A program made the translations under genes and the position numbers. Source: Rubrivirga sp. SAORIC476 (GTDB lineage: Bacteria > Bacteroidota > Rhodothermia > Rhodothermales > Rubricoccaceae). From it: DNA of 64,000 nt. Under the pieces are notes generated by a model, which had not been told where the DNA came from, did no database searches, and worked only from the letters and a program-made list of their open reading frames with translations. Position 1 is the first letter of the stretch. Each line of letters starts with the position of its first letter. The stretch lies in the NCBI RefSeq assembly GCF_002283555.1, contig NZ_MVOI01000006.1, forward strand, positions 248,001 to 312,000, in the 5' to 3' direction. Shown here piece after piece: positions 35,922-43,330 of this stretch.

Positions 35922-37964
35922 CTACATCCTGTCAATTATAAATGAGTCGAAATCAGTTAGGGAATATTCTCTGTCAGCTAGTGAGGACTCAAAATAGTCT
36001 CTGCTTTCACTGGTCGTCACAATGCATTGATAGTCCGAAGATTCTAGGCCCGATAGTTTTGAGTAAAAAGAATCCCTGCTGCCATCTGACACTTGTTGTT
36101 GTGCCGGCTCATCAAAAAACAATATGCCCCAATGATTGGTTGAGAACTGAATAGATGTTTCCAGCATGGCAATAGTGTATGCCCATATTATCCTGATATT
36201 ATCACTTGCTGAGGCATCATATATCATCTCGAAGTCATCCTTTGTTGGCCGGTAACTATCTCTGGATATGTCGATAGACATGGGGTCATCGCTTCCGAAC
36301 TCAAAGTTTATTATGTTGTCTCTGAAGGACTCTGTGAAATGCGCCAACTTGGCCTCGTCCTCATCGGAAAACAAAAACCTGGGCAGCGCATTCTCCCTGA
36401 CTAGTATTTCTCTCCAGTCATTAGACAAGCCGCTTGCCTTAACCGACAGGGACAAGGTCTCTTCATAAACTTGTTCTAGGTGGCGAATTGTCTCGTCAAG
36501 CTGAACAAGCTTGCGCAGCAGTGACAGGTCTGGAAGATCAACGCCGGCAGTAAGCTGAGACTTCAGATCTCGTATCGAGACCCTGAGTTCGTTAACTCGC
36601 ACTTGATGGGTGGCTACAATAGCCCTCCTTGCTTCAGTGGCAGTACGGGATTTGTCCAGCACCACAAGGGCAGCCACTCTCTGCTGCTTCAGGAACTGGA
36701 TGTTTTCCTCGATAGTCATGGGGCTGACACCGTCGCCCTGCTCCAATAGGACATTGGCAATTCCCTGGTGGCAAGTTGGGCATTCATCCAGAGAAATAAG
36801 ATCGTCTACTGAGGCCCCGTACGATTTTAGCTTTATAGCATCAGCATTTCTAACTATGTCAGACTCAATTGATTCAATCTGTTGTTCCAGCTGAGATAAT
36901 GACGCCTCCTCAGAGAATAGATCAGAACGCTCGGCATCCAAGGCGGCTTCACTGAACAATAACCTTGTCTCAAGCTGGTGCAGCTTTTCCGCAAGCATCG
37001 TTTGTTCTGAGGATGCGTAGGCAATGTCGCCCTGCACAGCTACTTGGATCTCCTCGTGCTCGGATCTGATGACCTGCATGTGATCTTGCAGTGACACCCA
37101 CTCCTCACCGCTCGGGGTAGGAATGAATATGAAGTCTAGCTCATCGTTAAACTCAACAATTGGGACTTCTGACAGGTTGGCCACGACACCACCTGACTGT
37201 CGTGCTAGATACTCGACAGCAGCGCGCATGGTTTTCCATTCCGATCTGACTTGGTCCTTTTCTATTTCTACTTCCTTCTTAAGTCTCTCCACGTCTCTAA
37301 TGTCAAGATCTAATAGGTATTCAGTTGCGGCCTTTTTAACATTCTGTATACCAAAGGCAGTTGGGGTGGTGGCCTGAATTGCAGACCAGCCCCGAACCTG
37401 TTCAATAAACATTAGTGAGGCAAGGCACTCAAGGTACAAGATGCTCTCAGAACCTCGATAGGTCGCTACCTTGGGCAGTTCGAGATTTAGGAAACGGGCT
37501 AGAAAAGTGTGGAATCCCAACTCGCGCTGGGCAGCTCCAGGGTCGTGGAGGTAGTAAGGCCTGGAGGGGGTGCTAACGGATGTATTAGCTCCAGTGAGGC
37601 CCTGGGCCAGAGTAACTAGAACGAGGCGAGAATCTGAGTCGCCGACAATCTGTCGCCTGATCGTGGCAACCGCATCGAATTGATTTGAAATCTCAAGTTC
37701 AACGAACGACTCTAGGACCTGATGGTCCTCTCCATCGGACGAGAAGTGGTCTCTGAGGGCGGGCTTCATCGACTCTGGACCCTTTCTCCCCGACAATATT
37801 TCTAAGCCAAGCGCATATAGAATAGAATTTAGGATAGTACTTTTCCCCCTGCTGTTGTCAGCGCGGATTATGTTCAGCCCGCGTTCAAAGGTGATCTCTG
37901 TGCCGAACAGTCCATCCTGGGCCGAGACGGAGACACGAAGCGCGCGGAGATGTAGCCTCTGCAT
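35922..37964 (-). CDS. Rad50/SMC-like ABC ATPase of a three-gene conflict system
   Basis: A 680-residue ATPase. The N-terminal lobe has the Walker A variant ADNSRGKST (Lys41); the middle (about 225-510) is coiled coil interrupted by a zinc-hook-like CPTC (395-398); the C-terminal lobe has a signature-like SASDNIRIIWAYT (585-597) and Walker B GILFFDEP (Asp618, Glu619). This is the Rad50/SMC plan. Its start shares one base with the stop of the upstream small gene (TAATG), so translation is coupled. GC is far below the flanks (27 of 60 bases in 36301-36360), indicating recent acquisition. With its neighbours it fits the ABC-three-component systems; the exact family is inference. Confidence 0.75.
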   Translation of the reverse strand: MQRLHLRALRVSVSAQDGLFGTEITFERGLNIIRADNSRGKSTILNSILYALGLEILSGRKGPESMKPALRDHFSSDGEDHQVLESFVELEISNQFDAVATIRRQIVGDSDSRLVLVTLAQGLTGANTSVSTPSRPYYLHDPGAAQRELGFHTFLARFLNLELPKVATYRGSESILYLECLASLMFIEQVRGWSAIQATTPTAFGIQNVKKAATEYLLDLDIRDVERLKKEVEIEKDQVRSEWKTMRAAVEYLARQSGGVVANLSEVPIVEFNDELDFIFIPTPSGEEWVSLQDHMQVIRSEHEEIQVAVQGDIAYASSEQTMLAEKLHQLETRLLFSEAALDAERSDLFSEEASLSQLEQQIESIESDIVRNADAIKLKSYGASVDDLISLDECPTCHQGIANVLLEQGDGVSPMTIEENIQFLKQQRVAALVVLDKSRTATEARRAIVATHQVRVNELRVSIRDLKSQLTAGVDLPDLSLLRKLVQLDETIRHLEQVYEETLSLSVKASGLSNDWREILVRENALPRFLFSDEDEAKLAHFTESFRDNIINFEFGSDDPMSIDISRDSYRPTKDDFEMIYDASASDNIRIIWAYTIAMLETSIQFSTNHWGILFFDEPAQQQVSDGSRDSFYSKLSGLESSDYQCIVTTSESRDYFESSLADREYSLTDFDSFIIDRM

Positions 37965-38455
37965 TAGAAGAGTGCGTTGATGGTAGACGAGAGCTTTGCC
38001 TCTGATATCTTCTTGCCTATCTCAGTCAAGAAAGCCTTCTCCGCTGACAGCAGGGTGTCATCCTCAAGGACCCGGTCCGCTAGGTCTCGTCCCTTCTCAA
38101 GCAGTTTGATTTTCCCCGGCGAGCCTATGCCAGTCAAGCCGGTGGCTAGGGAAAAATCGACAGCCCGATTCACGGCAGGATCCAAGTGGAGTACTGATCC
38201 TCCGAATGACGGCTTCGCTCCGCTCATGGCAGCGATCACCCTGGCTCTAACCTCTTGATTCCTCAGAGCCCAATTGAACAATTGCAATTTCATTACAGAC
38301 GAGCTAGATTTAAAAGAGCATAGTCTAAGTACAAGAAGTGTCTCGGCAATTCTCCAGTGGAGCCTCAGGTCGGCTGGTACCGATACCGGCTTTCTTGCAA
38401 AGGTGAAGCCTGCAAGATCATCTAGTGGCAACAGTGTGCTATACTGATTGTGCAT
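37964..38455 (-). CDS. Middle component of the ABC-ATPase three-gene system
   Basis: A 163-residue protein, ATG 38455 (MHNQYSTLLPLDD), placed 3 bp after the upstream nuclease-like gene; a longer start at 38488 would overlap it. Mostly helical (LRLHWRIAETLLVLRLCSF, WALRNQEVRARVIAAMSG), with a C-terminal helical segment, consistent with the small winged-helix-like middle components of ABC-three-component operons. No catalytic motif is seen. Position between the nuclease-like and ATPase genes, coupling at both ends and shared low GC are the main evidence. Confidence 0.6.
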   Translation of the reverse strand: MHNQYSTLLPLDDLAGFTFARKPVSVPADLRLHWRIAETLLVLRLCSFKSSSSVMKLQLFNWALRNQEVRARVIAAMSGAKPSFGGSVLHLDPAVNRAVDFSLATGLTGIGSPGKIKLLEKGRDLADRVLEDDTLLSAEKAFLTEIGKKISEAKLSSTINALF

Positions 38456-38457
38456 AT

Positions 38458-39366
38458 TTAAAAGTCGAGAGGGCATCGAATGAGCCAATCTGCAATAGCT
38501 TCGTTTGCCAATAGCCCTACTGTTGGGATATCTGCCGATCCAGCAAGGAGTCTGTTCAAATCATTTTTATAGTCGTCTAATGTCTCTTTCAGGAGGTCGC
38601 CGGGTGGGAGACTTGTCGTCACGGAGTTCATCTCTAACAATACGTCCTGTTGGCGCTTCAGTCTAACTATGCTCTCGTAGTGGTCGGGGAACTGGGATCT
38701 GATACGCTCCAATTCCCTCTGGCCAGTCAGATACTGACTGATATTGTTGTACACAAGTAATTCCATGCGCGGATGGCCCGGCACTGCCTTCTCTAGCTTG
38801 GAGCGTATTGTTGACGCATGTTCGCTATTTGCGTCATTCCATGATTCGATCGCCGTAGCGTCGACAGGGTCGAGAGAGGCGCTGATTGAGAAGCCCGTGT
38901 GATTCACTATTTCGCTAATCTGCGCAGTGTAGTCCTCCTCTACTTTTATGCATATAGAGAAATTAGAGTCTATAGTATGGCACCCTATATTCTTAATTTT
39001 TAAGGCTTTGGTTGCGCAGTGACTAAGCAGATGCCTGCTAGAGTAGGCGGGAGTCAGGAAGTGCCACTGGCGTATTGTGCTAGACCCGATCATTTCATAT
39101 ATCTTGTGGCGATTTTTCTTTAACTTGGCAATATCCCTGGTGACCTTATCTCTTTGGTGTTCGTACAGCTCCTTATCAGTTGGGTTTCCTTCCGGACAGT
39201 AGCACTGAAATACAATTCCTGTTTGGGTGTACCCCTCAATTCCCAGGTCTCCGCCGTAGCGCGCCGGCACCTCGTGATACCCGTCGTTCACGTACATCAA
39301 GCGCAAGACTTTCTGGCACAGCGACTCCCAGTCGGGGCCGTTCAGCTCGCCAACTGAGGTTCTCAT
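38458..39366 (-). CDS. Restriction-endonuclease-fold effector of the three-gene system
   Basis: A 302-residue protein. The N-terminal domain looks like a PD-(D/E)xK nuclease: helix DWESLCQKVLRLMY (12-25), then ARYGGDLGIEGYTQTGIVFQ (Asp40, Glu44) and QCYCPEG (Gln54-60). In Mrr-type enzymes the last motif is Q-x-K; here Tyr56 replaces Lys, so activity or residue migration must be tested. The C-terminal part (150-302) is helical and may dock to the partners. First gene of the low-GC operon; the upstream region is 290 bp with no other gene. Confidence 0.65.
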   Translation of the reverse strand: MRTSVGELNGPDWESLCQKVLRLMYVNDGYHEVPARYGGDLGIEGYTQTGIVFQCYCPEGNPTDKELYEHQRDKVTRDIAKLKKNRHKIYEMIGSSTIRQWHFLTPAYSSRHLLSHCATKALKIKNIGCHTIDSNFSICIKVEEDYTAQISEIVNHTGFSISASLDPVDATAIESWNDANSEHASTIRSKLEKAVPGHPRMELLVYNNISQYLTGQRELERIRSQFPDHYESIVRLKRQQDVLLEMNSVTTSLPPGDLLKETLDDYKNDLNRLLAGSADIPTVGLLANEAIADWLIRCPLDF

Positions 39367-39609
39367 GCCTTGCGAGTGATAGTTATGAGGAAAGGGGCAG
39401 GCTCGTCGGAGGCGTCCTACTAGGCATTCCGCAGCACAAGGCGGCTTGGCCAGGAGAGGTGGAACGAGGAGAGCAGGGAGCTAACTCCGAATGGGCGGCA
39501 GGACAATCTAGCCAAGAAGACCCCTAGGTATGGCTGAGTGGTCATGGGAGGATAATGTAGAGTAGCCGCGTGCACCGTGTCACCGTCATGGGGCCATTTG
39601 GTCGACATA

Positions 39610-39626
39610 TATTGCTATTTGCAATA
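39610..39626. promoter_or_regulatory. AT-rich inverted repeat downstream of the integrase gene
   Basis: TATTGC (39610-39615) and GCAATA (39621-39626) flank a 5-nt centre, within the AT-rich run ATATATTGCTATTTGC. It lies 31 bp past the integrase stop and about 245 bp before the nuclease-like gene. It could be an operator, a terminator or part of the operon promoter. The rest of 39367-39656 shows nothing clear. Confidence 0.3.
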
Positions 39627-39656
39627 GTATATAGGTTGATTGCGGCGGGTCTTGGG

Positions 39657-40781
39657 CTAGGTCTCTAGTAAGGCCTGATTAATTATGCTGTGCGCAGCAC
39701 TAGGGCGTATCCGGGTGTACCTCTCTGTGACGACAATAGACGAGTGGCCAGCGAATTGACGAATGACCTCCACCGGGACCCCTTTCTTAGCAAGCCGCGT
39801 CAGCGCAGTGTGCCTAGTCGAGTGGAAGTTTGTCTCGTTCGGCAGTCCTGCCAGCTTCCTAAACTTCGAGAAGCCCCGTGACAACTGATGGAGTCGAGGG
39901 GCCTCACCTTGGTGGGTCCGAAAGACGGGTCCGGATTCAGCGGACTGTTGGAGCCGTTCGATGACGGTGAGCGAGGGGCCCGGAATGGGGATGGCCCTCT
40001 CCTTCCCCGACTTCGTCTTGAACCCGTCCTCGTTCCTGACCAGCAGCACGCGGGCCTCGATATCGACGTGGTGCCACTGGAGCGCGCAGACCTCCCCTCT
40101 CCTGAGGCCAAGCCAGACGTTGGCCCTCACCACGTCTGCAATCCATGACCAGTCCACGGCCCTTCCATCTCGTCGGGTGATGGCGCTGAAGGACTCGACA
40201 GCGGCGAGGAAGGCCTCGACCTGCTCGTCTGTCATCGACTTCGGCGCCTGCTCGGGGAGCTTGGGGAGCCGGACGGCCTTGGTGTGGTCCGCATTCAGCA
40301 CTCCGTCTCTCACCAGCCACCGGTAGAGGTAGCCGATGTGGTTCCGGTACTTGTGCTTCGTGATGAGCTTGACGGACCTCGACGCCAGCAGTGAGGCTAC
40401 GTGGTCCGCCGAGAGGGCACACGCTGGCGTGTCCTTGCCGACGTGGGCCTCGAACACGCTCAGGATGTCCGAGTAGGTCTGGACGGTGAACGGGGAGAGG
40501 TGGTCGTGGGCTTCGAGGTAGGCCGCAACGGCATCCCCAAGAGTCAGGTCGCTTGGGGCCGTGGCTTCTGGCTCCTGAGGTGGCTGCTCTTTCGGAGCCC
40601 ATGGGTCATCGGTCCACGGGTTGAACTCCTGATCCGCGAACCGGCGCTCTAACTCGGCCAGTCTCCTTCGTGCTTCTGGCTTCGTCGTCGTCTTGAGTGG
40701 GACCCGCTTGCGTTGCGGGCGGAGGTGCTTGCAGAAGAACTGGGCGTAGTAGAGGTCGCCTTGCTTGAAGAGGCTCGCCAT
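39657..40781 (-). CDS. Tyrosine recombinase (integrase) of the element
   Basis: A 374-residue site-specific recombinase. An N-terminal arm-binding-like domain (MASLFKQGDLYYAQFFCKHL) and a core-binding SAM-like domain (GDAVAAYLEAHDHLSPFTVQ) precede the catalytic domain: Arg in VWLGLRRGEVCALQW, Lys in FKTKSGKERAIPI, H-x-x-R in HSTRHTALTRLA, GHSS and the nucleophile Tyr in VTERYTRIRP. ATG 40781 is preferred over an open frame that runs 110 codons further through the tRNA. It lies next to the 3' end of the right tRNA-Cys, the usual position for an integrase using a tRNA attachment site. Confidence 0.95.
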   Translation of the reverse strand: MASLFKQGDLYYAQFFCKHLRPQRKRVPLKTTTKPEARRRLAELERRFADQEFNPWTDDPWAPKEQPPQEPEATAPSDLTLGDAVAAYLEAHDHLSPFTVQTYSDILSVFEAHVGKDTPACALSADHVASLLASRSVKLITKHKYRNHIGYLYRWLVRDGVLNADHTKAVRLPKLPEQAPKSMTDEQVEAFLAAVESFSAITRRDGRAVDWSWIADVVRANVWLGLRRGEVCALQWHHVDIEARVLLVRNEDGFKTKSGKERAIPIPGPSLTVIERLQQSAESGPVFRTHQGEAPRLHQLSRGFSKFRKLAGLPNETNFHSTRHTALTRLAKKGVPVEVIRQFAGHSSIVVTERYTRIRPSAAHSIINQALLET

Positions 40782-40846
40782 GAGAAGGGGGGCTGCGTCC
40801 CCACCCACTCCCTCCAGGCCACCGGCCCCATAGAGGGGCTGGAAAT

Positions 40847-40867
40847 CGTAGCAGTATCGTAGCACTG
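40847..40867. repeat. Arm-type repeat near attR
   Basis: CGTAGCAGT followed by ATCGTAGCACTG; matches the left arm repeat (30851-30871) at 19 of 21 positions, same orientation. It sits 65 bp upstream of the integrase start and 80 bp from attR, so it could also be the integrase autoregulatory site. Confidence 0.55.
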
Positions 40868-40885
40868 GACGCTGACGCCAACGAG

Positions 40886-40936
40886 GAAGCCCACCCCTAC
40901 TCAGTGTAGAAGTGGGCTTCGAGGCCTCTAGAGGCC
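40886..40936 (-). terminator. Hairpins downstream of the attR tRNA-Cys
   Basis: GAAGCCCAC (40886-40894) / GTGGGCTTC (40912-40920) with internal CTAC/GTAG pairing, next to a perfect palindrome GGCCTCTAGAGGCC (40923-40936). They lie between the tRNA 3' end and the integrase gene, probably ending the tRNA transcript. Confidence 0.5.
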
Positions 40937-40946
40937 CATCGCGCGG

Positions 40947-41021
40947 GAGGTGCCGACCGGATTTGAACCGGTGTAGCAGGTTTTGCAGACCTGTGCCTAA
41001 CCCCTCGGCCACGGCACCATG
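40947..41021. repeat. attR: right 75-bp direct repeat of the integrative element
   Basis: Perfect copy of 30736-30810 in the same orientation, holding a complete tRNA-Cys. The integrase lies on its inner side. The distance between the outer ends of the two repeats is 10,286 bp. Confidence 0.88.
40948..41018 (-). tRNA. tRNA-Cys (GCA), copy in attR
   Basis: Identical to 30737-30807: acceptor GGTGCCG/CGGCACC, anticodon GCA in CTGCAAA, U73. It lies 62 bp downstream of tRNA-Arg on the same strand, so this copy keeps the original upstream promoter, while the left copy is separated from it by the element. Confidence 0.93.
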
Positions 41022-41080
41022 CGGGCAATCTACGGACGACCACCCCGGGTGCGTATGAGAACCCTGCGGAGCGTCACGTG

Positions 41081-41154
41081 TACCCCGGCCAGGACTCGAA
41101 CCTGGACTCAACGGCTTAGAAGGCCGTCGCTTTATCCAATTAAGCTACCGGGGC
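41081..41154 (-). tRNA. tRNA-Arg (TCT)
   Basis: A 74-nt cloverleaf: acceptor GCCCCGG/CCGGGGT (G1-U72 wobble), anticodon stem ACGGC/GCCGT around CTTCTAA (TCT, reads AGA/AGG), T arm CCAGG/CCTGG with loop TTCGAGT. CCA is not encoded. It is the promoter-proximal tRNA of the Arg-Cys cluster. Confidence 0.92.
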
Positions 41155-41159
41155 GGACA

Positions 41160-41612
41160 ATGGAAACTAGGATGTGTTCAGACTGTCGGGAGCGTCTCCC
41201 CCTGGGCGACTTCTACCGATCCGGGGCGAAGGTCCAGTCGCGGTGCAAGGCGTGCTTCAACCGAATGGGCGTCGAGCGCTGGCGCCGGATCAAGATCGAG
41301 GAAGTCGAACGCCTCGGCGGGCGCTGTGCCGACTGCGGCGGTCGGTTCCACCCGGACGCCTTCGAGTTCCATCATCTGGACCCATCGGCGAAGGACTACC
41401 AGTGGACGAAGCTTCGGCTGTTCTCTGCAGACCGACGCCGCCGAGAACTCGACAAGTGCGTCATGCTCTGTGCCAACGGCCACCGGATGCGGCACGTCGT
41501 CTCCGAAGACCCTGTCGCCTACCAGATCCATGTCGGGGCGGCGGGATTCGAACCCACGACCTCCTGCTCCCAAAGCAGGCGCGCTACCGGGCTGCGCTAC
41601 GCCCCGAGGTGA
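41160..41612 (+). CDS. HNH-type zinc-binding protein between tRNA genes
   Basis: A 150-residue protein from ATG 41160 (a second ATG at 41172 is equally good). Zinc pairs MCSDCRE ... CKACFN and RCADCGG lead to the HNH core FEFHHLDPSAKD and CVMLCANGHRMRH. This resembles small phage and intron-linked HNH proteins. The frame does not stop until 41612 and its last 30 or so residues (GFEPTTSCSQSRR) are antisense to tRNA-Pro, so the natural C-terminus is arbitrary. It lies in a tRNA cluster just outside attR, perhaps a remnant of an earlier insertion. Confidence 0.65.
   Translation: METRMCSDCRERLPLGDFYRSGAKVQSRCKACFNRMGVERWRRIKIEEVERLGGRCADCGGRFHPDAFEFHHLDPSAKDYQWTKLRLFSADRRRRELDKCVMLCANGHRMRHVVSEDPVAYQIHVGAAGFEPTTSCSQSRRATGLRYAPR
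41533..41606 (-). tRNA. tRNA-Pro (TGG)
   Basis: A 74-nt cloverleaf: acceptor CGGGGCG/CGCCCCG, anticodon stem CCTGC/GCAGG around TTTGGGA (TGG), T loop TTCGAAT, discriminator A. It lies wholly antisense to the 3' end of the HNH frame. Confidence 0.93.
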
Positions 41613-41691
41613 CCGCGAACGGCCGCGCCGAAGATACAGGTTCAGGAGAGTGAACCCATGCGGACCGTCGCGATCCGTCCGATCTTCGGGC

Positions 41692-42213
41692 ATGACGCTC
41701 TTCGAGACCGCCCGCCTCGGCGTCCGCCGGCTCACCCTCGCCGACGCGCCCTTCATCGCGGAGTTGCTCACCGAGCCGCTCTGGATCCAGCACATCGGCG
41801 ACCGCGGCGTCCGCACCGTCGCCGACGCAGAGGGGTACCTCCGCTCTGGCCCGCTGGCGAGCTACGCCGAGCACGGGCACGGGCTCTACCGCGTCGCCCT
41901 CCGCGACACCGGCGAGCCGGTCGGCATCTGCGGCCTCCTACGCCGCGAGGGGCTGGAGGCGCCCGACCTCGGCTACGCCATGCTCGCCCGCCACCACGGC
42001 CGCGGCTACGCCACCGAGGCGGCCCGAGCGACGCTGGCGCACGCTCGCCACGACCTCGGGATGGACCGGGTCCTCGCCATCACGGGCCTTGACCACAGGG
42101 TGTCGCAGCGGGTGCTGACCCACGTCGGGATGCGCCGGGCCGGGACGGTCGATGGCGACCCGCCGCTGGCGCTCTTCGAGACGGTATGGGGGGATCCTCG
42201 GTCGGGGGCGTGA
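41692..42213 (+). CDS. GNAT family N-acetyltransferase (RimJ/RimL-like)
   Basis: A 173-residue acetyltransferase. MTLFETARLGVRRLTLADAP is the typical RimJ/RimL start, GEPVGICGLLRRE and LGYAMLARHHGRGYATEAA contain the acetyl-CoA loop (R-x-x-G-x-A-T-E-A), and HRVSQRVLTHVGMRRAG is the C-terminal strand. Substrates of this group include ribosomal proteins and small amines; this one is unassigned. ATG 41692 matches the conserved start. Confidence 0.88.
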   Translation: MTLFETARLGVRRLTLADAPFIAELLTEPLWIQHIGDRGVRTVADAEGYLRSGPLASYAEHGHGLYRVALRDTGEPVGICGLLRREGLEAPDLGYAMLARHHGRGYATEAARATLAHARHDLGMDRVLAITGLDHRVSQRVLTHVGMRRAGTVDGDPPLALFETVWGDPRSGA

Positions 42214-42250
42214 GCCGGACCCCAGCGTCCCGCCGCGCGTCGGATCTGGC

Positions 42251-43330
42251 ATGACGCCTCGCCCGACCCCGCTCGACACGTCCGTTTCCTTCCGCCAGCG
42301 GGCGCGCTACGTGGTCGTGCTGGTGGCGCTCGCCGTGGTGGCGCTGTTCGTGCTGTGGACCACACGCCAGGCCGTGCTGCTCGTCTTCCTGGGCGTCGCC
42401 ATCGGGGTGCTGTTCTTCCACGCGAGCCAGTGGCTCGCGGAGCGAACCGGGGTGCCACGCGGCGCCGCGCTGGCGGGCGTGGTGCTGGCCGTGATCGGGG
42501 CGATCGCGTCGGCGTCGGCGCTGGGCGGCCCTCGCCTGATGGCCGAGGCGTCGGAGCTCTGGGGGGCGGCGCCCGAGTTTCTGGAGGCCACCCGCGCGCG
42601 CCTCGGTCTGCCGGAGGGCGCCCTCTCGCTGCCGTCCGACCTGAACGCCGTCGGCGGTCGACTGCTCGGGTGGTTCTCGTCGGCGGCGGGCGTGCTCTCG
42701 GGCGCGCTGGTGGTGCTCGTGGTGGCCGTCTACACCGCCGCCTCCCCGGCACAGTACACGGGCGCCGTGGACCGGCTGTTCGACCGCGACCACCAGCCGT
42801 TCGTCGAGGACGTGCTGTCGGACATGGGCACGGTGCTGCTGGCGTGGGTCAAAGGCGTCGGCATCGCGGTGGCCGTGCTGGGGCTGATGGCGGTCGTCGG
42901 GCTGACGGCGATCGGGCTACCGGGCGCGCTGGCGCTGGCCGCGTTCGCGGCGGTGCTGACCGTGATCCCCACGTTCGGGCCGTTCATCGGGTGGGCGCCG
43001 GCCATCATCGTCGGCTTTGCCGAGGGCACGACGACGGGGCTGTGGACGCTGGGGCTGGCCGTCGCGGCGCAGCAGGTCGAGGGCAACCTCATCACCCCCA
43101 AGGTGCAGGGCGCCATGATCCGCGTCGCGCCGGCGTTCGTGGTCGCGGGGCAGATCGTGCTGGGCGCGCTGACCGGCTTCCTGGGCATCCTGCTCGTCGT
43201 CCCCATCCTGGGCGTCGGGCGGGTGCTGTTGCAGCGCCTCTACATCGGCCCGTTCGTGGAGGGCGAGGCCGCCGACCCGGACGACCCGTCCGAGGCGGCC
43301 CTGGTCGAGCCCGACGCCGAGGCTGGCTAG
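42251..43330 (+). CDS. AI-2E family transporter (PerM-like)
   Basis: A 359-residue membrane protein with eight hydrophobic segments and the family layout: two N-terminal helices (VVVLVALAVVALFVLW, AVLLVFLGVAIGVLFF), a soluble loop (about 85-150), then FAAVLTVIPTFGPFIGWAP, QQVEGNLITPKVQGAMIRVAP and LTGFLGILLVVPILG, all diagnostic. Members export or import small molecules; the AI-2 link applies to only a few. It follows the GNAT gene by 37 bp, possibly co-transcribed. Its stop codon and that of the next, convergent gene overlap. Confidence 0.9.
   Translation: MTPRPTPLDTSVSFRQRARYVVVLVALAVVALFVLWTTRQAVLLVFLGVAIGVLFFHASQWLAERTGVPRGAALAGVVLAVIGAIASASALGGPRLMAEASELWGAAPEFLEATRARLGLPEGALSLPSDLNAVGGRLLGWFSSAAGVLSGALVVLVVAVYTAASPAQYTGAVDRLFDRDHQPFVEDVLSDMGTVLLAWVKGVGIAVAVLGLMAVVGLTAIGLPGALALAAFAAVLTVIPTFGPFIGWAPAIIVGFAEGTTTGLWTLGLAVAAQQVEGNLITPKVQGAMIRVAPAFVVAGQIVLGALTGFLGILLVVPILGVGRVLLQRLYIGPFVEGEAADPDDPSEAALVEPDAEAG

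Noticed and set aside
30736-41021. Toxin-antitoxin pair or IS element within the island
   Set aside because: No RelE, HicA, VapC or similar fold and no transposase or terminal inverted repeats of an IS were seen; the small genes there are unassigned.
41532-41612. FEPTTSCSQS-like C-terminal motif of the HNH frame as a protein domain
   Set aside because: It is the familiar translation of an antisense tRNA gene; it carries no protein-level information.
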